Source: Halobacteriovoraceae bacterium
GTDB lineage: Bacteria > Bdellovibrionota > Bacteriovoracia > Bacteriovoracales > Bacteriovoracaceae
DNA: 64,000 bases
Reading direction: 5' to 3'
NCBI GenBank assembly: GCA_002713145.1
Contig: PAVS01000001.1
Location: 402,021 to 466,020 of the forward strand
The position numbers were made by a program, and so were the translations under genes. The notes beneath the pieces were generated by a model. The model was not told the DNA's origin and made no database searches. It worked only from the letters and a program-made list of their open reading frames with translations. Below, piece by piece: positions 33,471 through 41,247 of this stretch. Every line of letters starts with the position of its first letter. The stretch's first letter is position 1.

Positions 33471-34676
33471 ATGAAATCTATTAGGTGTCTTCTGGCACCA
33501 TCCTTAATTCTTTTGAGCTCATCAGTGTGGGCTTATAACTCATACGTAGAAAAGTCACGTACATTAAATGACGGTGGAACTGAATTAGAGTTAAGTGTAG
33601 ATTATTTTGCGCCAGTTTCTGTCGTGAGTGAATCAGGTGAGGGAAGTTCCTTAACAGCTGATAATAATGTCAAACATACCAACGCTGATCTCATCTATCG
33701 CTATGGTCTCTCTTCTGATTTCCAAATATCAGCTGGGCTTCGAGCGAGAAATGTTCAAACGAACTTCATCTATAGCGATGATGGCAATCAATACTCAATT
33801 AATAAGTCAGGGCTAGAAAACTTTAACCTTGGTTTTCGTTGGGGCTCAGGTTATGAGGGGAGTTCTCAGTATGCTATCGAAGGGTACTATGCTCAAAAAA
33901 TGTTTACTAATACAGAACTAACAGACGAGACGTTTCTAACCGACTCAAGTCTTGGTGACGACACTCGTGAATATGCCATCGGATTTGCTTATACTATTAA
34001 AACAAGTTCAGATAATTTGTACGAAGCCAGAGTTCATTATAGATCACCTGCTGAGTATTTAAGTACTGAAGTTTTCTCTGAAGTGCAGTTGACTCTTCGT
34101 TGGGAGAGGTTTGCTCTCTATGGAGGGGTGGAGAACGTTTATTCCCTGGATAGTAGCCCATACGCAAATGAACCCTTAACAAAGCCCGAGTTTAGAACGG
34201 ATCCTTCTGAGTTGTATAATTCAATCGATCGAGCGTGGACGGCTCCCTATTTAGGTGCGGCAATAGCTCTGGGACCAAAGTGGAGAATTGAGACTCGTTA
34301 TACCCAAGTCTATACTGGTAATAGTACGGATATTGGTCCTAGGATTTTGGTAAGTCTCGCCAAACGTTCAGAAGATAAAAAAGAATTTAAAAAACAAGAT
34401 GAAAGATTTAAAGAGTATCGATTAGAAGGAAGTGTGACCAAAGTTTCAAAATCAAGAAAACTTGCCATTGTTAATAAAGGCCAAAAGGATGATCTCAAAG
34501 TTGGAATGAGAGTTGATTTTTATTATTTTGACTATGTGGGTGGAAATGAGCTGATTGCTCGAGGCGTGGTAATAAAATCCCAAGTTTCTAAAGCTGTTGT
34601 GCAGATAAAAAAACGTTACGGAAGAAGAAGAGTCCAAGAGGGTACTGTCATTCGAGCTGGAGAGATAAGAGATTAG
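33471..34676 (+). CDS. Predicted outer-membrane beta-barrel-like protein
   Basis: 401 residues with signal peptide ending SSVWA (about residue 21). The mature part up to about 300 is rich in alternating aromatic/polar strands with R and Y (LSVDYFAPVSV, LIYRYGLSSDFQISAGLRAR, FALYGGVENVYSL, WRIETRYTQVYTG), typical of a barrel. The C-terminal ~90 residues (LEGSVTKVSKSRKLAIVNKGQ, GMRVDFYYFDYVGG, RGVVIKSQVSKAVVQIKKRYG) resemble the soluble beta domain found at the ends of FlgT- and CsgG-like proteins. Exact family unknown. Starts 7 bp after the previous gene. Confidence 0.6.
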   Translation: MKSIRCLLAPSLILLSSSVWAYNSYVEKSRTLNDGGTELELSVDYFAPVSVVSESGEGSSLTADNNVKHTNADLIYRYGLSSDFQISAGLRARNVQTNFIYSDDGNQYSINKSGLENFNLGFRWGSGYEGSSQYAIEGYYAQKMFTNTELTDETFLTDSSLGDDTREYAIGFAYTIKTSSDNLYEARVHYRSPAEYLSTEVFSEVQLTLRWERFALYGGVENVYSLDSSPYANEPLTKPEFRTDPSELYNSIDRAWTAPYLGAAIALGPKWRIETRYTQVYTGNSTDIGPRILVSLAKRSEDKKEFKKQDERFKEYRLEGSVTKVSKSRKLAIVNKGQKDDLKVGMRVDFYYFDYVGGNELIARGVVIKSQVSKAVVQIKKRYGRRRVQEGTVIRAGEIRD

Positions 34677-34748
34677 CCTTACCTGACCAAAATTATTGGT
34701 AACAGACAGTAAAGTTTAATTATATCTATCGGTAAATTCGATCAAAGC

Positions 34749-34777
34749 TTGGATAGAGTTGAAATTTTGCATACAAT
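34749..34777 (+). promoter_or_regulatory. Sigma70-type promoter
   Basis: -35 TTGGAT at 34749-34754, 17-bp spacer, -10 TACAAT at 34772-34777, 22 bp before the ATG at 34800. Confidence 0.6.
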
Positions 34778-34799
34778 AGGAGCATAAAGGACTGTTTTT

Positions 34800-35528
34800 A
34801 TGTTTAAGTACGTTTTGATTTTGATGATGCTACCTTCTGCTGCTTTAGCTAAGAGTTTTTCAAACGAATATATTCAATTTGAACTACCTCCTGGATGGAA
34901 ATGTATTTTGGAGGGATCGGAATATGTCTGCCAAAGTAATAATGCTGATAGAAAGAAAGAGGCGATCATTATTCTTGCTGCTAAAAAGAGAGGTCCGCAA
35001 GATGATATTCCTCAATATCAAGCTTATCTAAAACAGCCTAAAACTTATAATCTACCAGGAGCGAAGACTCAAAGATCTGAGCCTAAGTTTGTGGAAACGA
35101 ACAATGTTAATGGACAACAATGGGTAGATGCTCTCCATCTGGCTTCAGAAGTTCCTGGCTTTTATACCAGATACCTGGCGACGACTAAGGCCGATATCGG
35201 AGTCGCGGTCACTTTTTCTGTCACTAAAAGTCTCTACTCAGCCTATAAGGATATGTTTGAAAAGGTTATCCAATCAATGAGAGTGTTTCGCTCAGCTAAA
35301 ACAAATAATCTTCAATTTGCTGGTAATAAAGCTGTAGGAGATAAGTTTGATAAAGATAATGTCTTTATTCCAGACGGTGATCTACTTGATCCCACTCAGT
35401 CTGCTGCCAAAAAACGTAAGAAAAAGGACAGCGGAAGTGGTCTTATTATCGTCCTAGTCGTTCTAGGCGGTATTGGGTTTGCTCTTACTAAGCTTAAGAA
35501 GAAAAAAGGCGATTCCAAGAAAGGTTAG
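34800..35528 (+). CDS. Exported protein with C-terminal membrane anchor
   Basis: 242 residues. Signal peptide cut near PSAALA (residue 17). Mature part about 165 residues with EYIQFELPPGWKCILEG near 24-40 (one Cys pair, C35/C44 by count, probably a disulfide) and a middle segment MFEKVIQSMRVF near 155-166. The tail has a Lys-rich linker, a hydrophobic helix (about 216-233, IIVLVVLGGIGFAL) and a Lys-rich end (KLKKKKGDSKKG), a sorting pattern seen in tail-anchored exported proteins. I do not recognise the family. Lies just before the 35.6-46 kb surface-protein operon. Confidence 0.6.
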   Translation: MFKYVLILMMLPSAALAKSFSNEYIQFELPPGWKCILEGSEYVCQSNNADRKKEAIIILAAKKRGPQDDIPQYQAYLKQPKTYNLPGAKTQRSEPKFVETNNVNGQQWVDALHLASEVPGFYTRYLATTKADIGVAVTFSVTKSLYSAYKDMFEKVIQSMRVFRSAKTNNLQFAGNKAVGDKFDKDNVFIPDGDLLDPTQSAAKKRKKKDSGSGLIIVLVVLGGIGFALTKLKKKKGDSKKG

Positions 35529-35583
35529 CGCCGATTGCCTCAAATCTGAGACAGTTAAATATTCAAATTTCTAGTTAGAGACC

Positions 35584-35610
35584 TAATGATTCTCAAGGTT
35601 TACCCGATAA
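35584..35610 (+). promoter_or_regulatory. FliA-like (sigma28) promoter
   Basis: TAAT at 35584-35587, 15-bp spacer, CCCGATAA at 35603-35610; the sigma28 consensus is TAAA-N15-GCCGATAA. Predicted start about 35618, giving a ~30-nt leader before the ATG at 35646/35652. It is oriented correctly for the operon of prepilin-like genes. Confidence 0.6.
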
Positions 35611-35651
35611 GTTTATTAATAAAATTTAAATTCTTCTATAATGGAATGATG

Positions 35652-38348
35652 ATGAAGCGAATTGCGACTAGTTTTTTATTGTCTCTCTTTCAAGTGGTTA
35701 TGATTTTTACCTTAACCCTTGCCCCTGTTCCTTTTATGGATCGAGTAAATGCTGTTTATGCAGATGATGATTCTGAAGAGGTCCGAGATGATTGTGAAGA
35801 TGATGAAAACGAAGATGGAAGTCCAAGAGTCTATAAACCTGGTTGTGATTTTAATGATGCTCTCACCAAGGCTGGAGATCAATCTACAACTCCTGGGCTA
35901 GTGGGAGTGATTGAGCAATTTATAGCCGCAGGCTTTGGGTTAGCTGCCATTAATTCACTTGCATTTACTCAACATCCAATGGCAAAGATTGATTGTCCTG
36001 GATATATGACTCCAGATATCACTTTGAGATTAATGCAAGCCGGCTCACTTGCCTATATCGTAGGAAATATTCAGTCGAATCAAAAATTTAAAAGTGCCGC
36101 AAAAGAAGCCGTTGATATTGAACTTACTCCTCAAGCCAAAAGAGATGAAACTGTAAATGATGAAGAGCAAGCGATTAAAAACAGAGAGTTCAATCAAAAG
36201 CAACTTGATGCTTATATGGCTTTAATTAAAGTTTATGAAGCCAAGGTAAAAGCATTAGAGTCGAAGAAGAATATGGCGATGCTAGCAGAGGTAGCTTATT
36301 TAGGAGCTTTAGGAACAGAGCTTACATTTATGGCCACTCATCATGGAACGTGTTCTGCAGCTGAAACTCTTGACCAAACTCAACACGCCGCGATCACTAC
36401 TGCCGTTGAAACAGTTCAGGCAGCAATCGCAACTGATGCCACAACCATTTATTCTTGTGGTACCGCAACTGCGTTTGCGGTCACTAAGTTATCAGATACT
36501 GAATTGTCAGAAGCAACGAGAGCATCGACTGCAGCAGCTTTAATGACTGATGAAATTGAAAGATCTTCTAGAGATCAAGGCTTCATTTCCAAGATGTTTT
36601 CATCGTTTGTTCAAATTTTCACTCTTGGAGTCGCAGGATTTTTTCTAGGGGTTACAGATCCAAGTGACGAACTTCGGGAAGCACAAACTCAACAGGAGGC
36701 TGCTACTGCGGATACGACTTTGTCCACTTCCTTAACTGGGGCTACTGGGACTACCGGTGTTGTCGCAACTAATTGCGCTGAATGTCCTACTTGTTCAGCT
36801 GCAGTTGAGAATTTAGGAAACTTGGAAGCGACCAGGGCTGCTACTTTAAATTCTTGTTGTGGGACGAGAATCCACTCCGTTCCGACAGGCTATGCACCTG
36901 TACCATTGGCTCCTGGAAAGATTCATCTTGTAGATGATGTTATTATTTCTCCCGTTTTTGTTGGAGGAGTTTCAAATGACCATGCAAAGAGAATCGCTTC
37001 GGGTTTTATGATAGAGTATTTTCTCAATCAAATGGCTTCTCCGAATTATAGTCAAAGAGAAAAAATTGAATACCTAAAAAAAGGTTTTGGCCAGATAGAA
37101 TATTTTGAACAAAATTTTGAGCAAATAATAGAGAGTGATCATTATAAAAGAGAACTGGCAAGTCTGACTAAAGAATTAAACGGAGTAGAGGTATTTGATC
37201 ATTCTCAAAATATTAATTTAAATAAAGTTGTAGACACAATTAAACAGAGCTTCATTCAAGATGCACATGCTGGTGGCTTCGGTGAGTTAATGGGACTTGG
37301 AATAAAGATGCTTGCCTTGAATTATGCTCTCGGCGATTTTATGCGTAAAAAGGCATTGGTAAATCCACAAAATAGAATGTGGACATTCGGAGCGATGGCT
37401 GCAGTAAATTTAGGGTTGATGATTTTCAATGGAAAGTCTGCAAAAGAAGCTAAAAACAGACTTGAAATTGTAAAAGATGAAGCGAGAGCCTTCGCTGAGT
37501 CTCATGCATTAAAGGCGGATTTTGATGAGAAGCTAGCCGAGCTAGATCTTGCTTCGAAGTCTGGTTTATCTGCAGAGGAACTTGCAAAACTAAATGCTCT
37601 CGGACAAAGACCTGATGTCGTTACTTGCGCAGACCCCAAAGGAAACTCATTTGTTCCAGCTCAATGTCCTTCAAAATTAAGACCTAGTAATTTAAATCTA
37701 GCACTTGATTCAGATAGTAAACGGAGATTGGGCAACTCACCACTTGGGCAAGCGCTACCTCTAATTTCAGATGCTGCAGCTGGAGTGGCAAATGGAAGTA
37801 CTTTATCTGATAATTCAGGGGGAACGGCAAGGGGAAGTATCGCTCAGCTTGGTAAGGTTCGAAATGCCTTAAAGGAGCAAGTCGACGGGCTTGCTGATGA
37901 TTATGATAAAAATGTATTGAGTAAGCAGTTGAACAAAGATCAATTTAAAAGAGCTTCTCTTGCAGGAAACAATGCTAAGTTTAGAAGCCTCTTTAACGGC
38001 GACCCTGCCAAAAACGGTGTGACTAAAGATATGCTCGCAGGTGTGAGTGGGGGGCTAGCTGAGATTGAAAAGCTTAAAGATAATAAAGAAAATAAGACAG
38101 CTTCTAAGGTTTCAACATTTACGCCTCCTCAGTTCGTGGTGCCAAAAACCAACGACTTCAACTTTGACATAGGTGGCAGCAATAATACTGGCGCTAATAT
38201 GGCTGCAGGTAATGGTTCCGGAAATAGTCTTGATGACTTTCAAGTCAATGCAGGAGATGTGAACCAAAAGGCAGATGTAAGTATTTTTAGAATTATTAGT
38301 AATAGATACCTAAAATCTTATCCAGTTTTACTGGAGGAGAAAAAATAG
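35652..38348 (+). CDS. Large exported protein with C-terminal IFxIISxRY signature
   Basis: 898 residues. I start at the third ATG of a run at 35652, which has GGA six bases upstream; the frame is open back to 35586 but that lies upstream of the likely promoter's start. Signal peptide to about DRVNAVYA. An acidic start, a hydrophobic pair near 70-130, a charged coiled coil near 175-230, then Cys-rich pockets (NCAECPTC, SCCGTR near 371-400), and long helical/low-complexity stretches. The end has NFDIGGSNNTG and the signature IFRIISNRY about 10 residues from the C-terminus. The paralog at 48431 shares this layout. No known family. First gene of an operon with three prepilin-like genes. Confidence 0.75.
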   Translation: MKRIATSFLLSLFQVVMIFTLTLAPVPFMDRVNAVYADDDSEEVRDDCEDDENEDGSPRVYKPGCDFNDALTKAGDQSTTPGLVGVIEQFIAAGFGLAAINSLAFTQHPMAKIDCPGYMTPDITLRLMQAGSLAYIVGNIQSNQKFKSAAKEAVDIELTPQAKRDETVNDEEQAIKNREFNQKQLDAYMALIKVYEAKVKALESKKNMAMLAEVAYLGALGTELTFMATHHGTCSAAETLDQTQHAAITTAVETVQAAIATDATTIYSCGTATAFAVTKLSDTELSEATRASTAAALMTDEIERSSRDQGFISKMFSSFVQIFTLGVAGFFLGVTDPSDELREAQTQQEAATADTTLSTSLTGATGTTGVVATNCAECPTCSAAVENLGNLEATRAATLNSCCGTRIHSVPTGYAPVPLAPGKIHLVDDVIISPVFVGGVSNDHAKRIASGFMIEYFLNQMASPNYSQREKIEYLKKGFGQIEYFEQNFEQIIESDHYKRELASLTKELNGVEVFDHSQNINLNKVVDTIKQSFIQDAHAGGFGELMGLGIKMLALNYALGDFMRKKALVNPQNRMWTFGAMAAVNLGLMIFNGKSAKEAKNRLEIVKDEARAFAESHALKADFDEKLAELDLASKSGLSAEELAKLNALGQRPDVVTCADPKGNSFVPAQCPSKLRPSNLNLALDSDSKRRLGNSPLGQALPLISDAAAGVANGSTLSDNSGGTARGSIAQLGKVRNALKEQVDGLADDYDKNVLSKQLNKDQFKRASLAGNNAKFRSLFNGDPAKNGVTKDMLAGVSGGLAEIEKLKDNKENKTASKVSTFTPPQFVVPKTNDFNFDIGGSNNTGANMAAGNGSGNSLDDFQVNAGDVNQKADVSIFRIISNRYLKSYPVLLEEKK

Positions 38349-38377
38349 GTTAATTTTTAATAACAAGTGAGACGTTA

Positions 38378-39241
38378 GTGGTACGTAAGTTATTAAATTC
38401 GAGAGGGGCGACCTTCGTAGAAGTTTTGATTGCAGCTGGTATGACCGGAGCTGTAAGTCTTGGCGTTATGAAGTTAACCGATACCTCTCAAAAACAAAGT
38501 ATTTATACAAAACAAAATATTATTATGGACGATTATATCCGAGGCCTTAGAGATTATATCTCGGATAAAACAGCATGTGATCAAGTTCTAAGACCCGACC
38601 CGAGTGGCCCAGGCGTGCAATCTCCTGATGTTTCAAGTTTCCCACTCTCTTCTGACTCGGGAATGACCATTCATAGAACGAAAACTTTACTTCCAAGAAC
38701 GTCAACAGGAAGAGAAGTTCTTCCCGTGAGCATTTTCGTTTATTTCGATAGAAATTTGGCCGAAAATTATGGAACAGTTAAGGCAAGACCTGTCAAAAAA
38801 ACCACTGCCAGTGGAATCTTTCAAGACGGAATTTTTGTTGAGTGCTCTGATTACGAGTCTGAAGCAGAGAGATCTGCCTTTAGTCTTGCTTGCGAAACCT
38901 TAGGCGGAGTCGTAGAGGAAGATGGTACTGGCGAATTGACATGTAATTTTTCACTTATTCCGGCCAATCATATTTTTTTAGACCACACCAAAAGAGAAGT
39001 TTGTGAAGTCTATGGTGGAGTTTATCTCGGAGGCAAATGTAATAATATGAATATGCCAAGTGCTAACTTCTATGGACAGAATATTCAAAGCGATAATTTT
39101 TTAATTTCTGGGACTCGCTATCGCACATTTAGGCAAATGTGTCCTGGTGATAATAATTTCGTTATTGGAATGAACTCTGATGGAAGTGTGGTTTGCAAAG
39201 AAGTAAAACGTTGTACTAAGGGAGATGCTCAATGTCCCTAA
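38378..39241 (+). CDS. Prepilin-like protein 1 (type IV pilin N-terminus)
   Basis: 287 residues from a GTG start at 38378. The class III prepilin leader LLNSRG^ATFVEVLIAAGMTGAV has a Gly at the cleavage point and Glu at position 5 of the mature protein, the hallmark of methylated type IV pilins and pseudopilins, followed by a ~20-residue helix. The C-terminal part carries several Cys pairs (EVCEVYGGVYLGGKCNN near 205-221, and MCPGDNNFVIGMNSDGSVVCK near 254-274). Starts 29 bp after the previous gene and overlaps the next by 10 bp. Length is well above major pilins, like a minor pilin or pseudopilin. Confidence 0.85.
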   Translation: MVRKLLNSRGATFVEVLIAAGMTGAVSLGVMKLTDTSQKQSIYTKQNIIMDDYIRGLRDYISDKTACDQVLRPDPSGPGVQSPDVSSFPLSSDSGMTIHRTKTLLPRTSTGREVLPVSIFVYFDRNLAENYGTVKARPVKKTTASGIFQDGIFVECSDYESEAERSAFSLACETLGGVVEEDGTGELTCNFSLIPANHIFLDHTKREVCEVYGGVYLGGKCNNMNMPSANFYGQNIQSDNFLISGTRYRTFRQMCPGDNNFVIGMNSDGSVVCKEVKRCTKGDAQCP

Positions 39242-41220
39242 GAAAGATTCTCAATCAAAAAGGTAGTGCCTTAGCTAATATTATAGCCGTTTCGGCTGCG
39301 GTTGGTGTTGGTGCCGTTATGATAGGCCAGACAGGAAAACTTCGAAGCAAAATGGATCGAGACGTAACCCAGAATACGATCATTCAAAACACCGTTCTTG
39401 ATATTAAAACTTATCTCGCTTCTGAGAAGAACTGCTATCAAGCTCTCAATGCAGCACCAGCTTTTAGCCGCATAGGTGATTATGCCCCCAATATGGATTT
39501 AACTAATGGGGTGAGAATATCAGAAATAAAAGATATGAATCCTGGTGAAAGAGAAAGAACTCTTATTATTATGTTTGAAAAAGTAGTAAGTGCTAATTCC
39601 GATGGAAGTGAAATTAAAAAAAATAGACCCGATCAAGTGGCCATCCAAACCTTTTTAAAACCTGATCCCTCAAATCCCGGATCATCTATAGAAACCTGTA
39701 CTAGCTTTGAAACCACAGGAGTTGATAACTCGCTTCTTACTCTTTGTGCTACAGTTGGGGGAGAATATAATGCAAGTACAGGAGAGTGTGTACCAAATTA
39801 TCAAGGTACAAATCCCATTGGAAATGCTTTTAGAAATCAAGTCGATCAGATTGCTTGCAGAATTTTAGGCGGTAATCTATCAGGTACGACTTGTGATAGA
39901 GTGAATATTACCGGGCCCATTGAGTCATCGCATTTTAAATTAGGAGATATCGATCTAGGTGCTACCGATAAAGTTGCGTCTCAGACCCTCACTTGTAGTG
40001 ACGGCCAACTCGCGATGGGAATGGAGAGAAATGGACAAATCAATTGTAGAGATATTTCTTGTCCAAAACCTAGTGGAGAGAATGCTTCAGATTATATTTT
40101 TAGAAATGTAGGCGGCGATTATTTTTGTCAGTGCACTCGAAACCGCGGTCCTGGTTATGATTGTGGATCTCGCTTCCCTTCAGATATTGGAGATGGGCTT
40201 GGCTGTGCTGATGAAACAGTTAATGACGGATGTGGAACTGGTGAAACTTGTATTATCAGACGAAAGATTCCGATTTGTCCCAGAAGAGCTGGTTGTGATG
40301 AAGTTGTAAGAAACGATTGCGGGGAAGTTTGTGATACGGGGCCGAGTTCAAATACTTGGAGTCCTGCTCCATCGACTGTTTGTGATGGTGAATCGTTTAC
40401 CCAAAGTAATGATTGTGGGCAGTCTAGATCAGCTGTTGGGACAATGGACTGTGAACAACCTCAACCTCCTTGTAATCCTAGTTGGTCTCCCGCGAGATCA
40501 ACCGTATGTAGTGGAGAAAGTTTTACTCAATCTTCTCAATGTCCAGCTCCGAATAATAGAAGATCTTCAACAGGAACTAAAGACTGCTCTGACGATACAC
40601 CTTGCTGTTTTCGAGAAAGAGACGCATGTGATTCGATTCATGGTGACTGTACTTATACCGGTGGAGAGTATTGTGGAAGAGTCTGTTCAGGAACAACAGG
40701 TAATACTTGTTCTTCACCTTCAGGTAATATCGGTAGTGAATTTAATACTGCGGGCTGGCCTTCAGACGCTGCAGCAAGGTGGAGAACATATTCTACTGAG
40801 CAGTGCTGTCTTCAACGGGGAATGAATGGATGTACTGAACCAGGAGACGCCTATTTTGAATGTACTTCAACTGGTTGGAGATTCTCGAGATGTGGAGGAG
40901 GAGGTTGTCGGAACAGGACCTGGTCTCCAGAGCCTTCCACTGTATGTGCCGGAGAGACCTTTCAACAAAGATCTAATTGTTCGGCTATTAGAGATGCTGT
41001 GGGAACTAAGGACTGTAGTAATCCGCCTAGGTGGAAAGTTTCAGGTCCGACTATGTGCTTGAGAGATTTTTATCTTTCATGTGGTCAACGATTAAGAGAA
41101 AGTTGTAATGAAGGCGAGTCCTCAAGGTGTGGGTACACTGGAAGTGACAGGTCTGTAGATACTTGCGATTACAGTGGGGGCAGGGGTTATCTTTCTCGAT
41201 CAATGTATTGTGAAAGATAA
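39232..41220 (+). CDS. Prepilin-like protein 2 with three Cys-rich WSP repeats
   Basis: 662 residues. N-terminus ILNQKG^SALANIIAVSAAVG looks like a type III leader but has Asn instead of Glu at position 5, a known departure in the GspK/PilX-like class of tip pseudopilins. An N-terminal pilin-like region is followed by CYS-x-LGG and GTTCD motifs matching the flanking prepilins, then three copies of a ~38-residue Cys-rich repeat at about 374, 417 and 563: WSP..STVC.GE.F.Q...C...R...GT.DC. Extra Cys-rich segments in between. Overlaps the previous gene by 10 bp. Likely a secreted, disulfide-bonded tip or adhesin-like subunit. Confidence 0.8.
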   Translation: MSLRKILNQKGSALANIIAVSAAVGVGAVMIGQTGKLRSKMDRDVTQNTIIQNTVLDIKTYLASEKNCYQALNAAPAFSRIGDYAPNMDLTNGVRISEIKDMNPGERERTLIIMFEKVVSANSDGSEIKKNRPDQVAIQTFLKPDPSNPGSSIETCTSFETTGVDNSLLTLCATVGGEYNASTGECVPNYQGTNPIGNAFRNQVDQIACRILGGNLSGTTCDRVNITGPIESSHFKLGDIDLGATDKVASQTLTCSDGQLAMGMERNGQINCRDISCPKPSGENASDYIFRNVGGDYFCQCTRNRGPGYDCGSRFPSDIGDGLGCADETVNDGCGTGETCIIRRKIPICPRRAGCDEVVRNDCGEVCDTGPSSNTWSPAPSTVCDGESFTQSNDCGQSRSAVGTMDCEQPQPPCNPSWSPARSTVCSGESFTQSSQCPAPNNRRSSTGTKDCSDDTPCCFRERDACDSIHGDCTYTGGEYCGRVCSGTTGNTCSSPSGNIGSEFNTAGWPSDAAARWRTYSTEQCCLQRGMNGCTEPGDAYFECTSTGWRFSRCGGGGCRNRTWSPEPSTVCAGETFQQRSNCSAIRDAVGTKDCSNPPRWKVSGPTMCLRDFYLSCGQRLRESCNEGESSRCGYTGSDRSVDTCDYSGGRGYLSRSMYCER

Positions 41221-41247
41221 TAAAAAGATTATGAGGAGAAAAAGTTA

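Noticed and set aside
35586..35651. N-terminal extension of the 898-residue gene
   Set aside because: It overlaps the predicted FliA promoter and lacks an RBS; the signal peptide begins at 35652.
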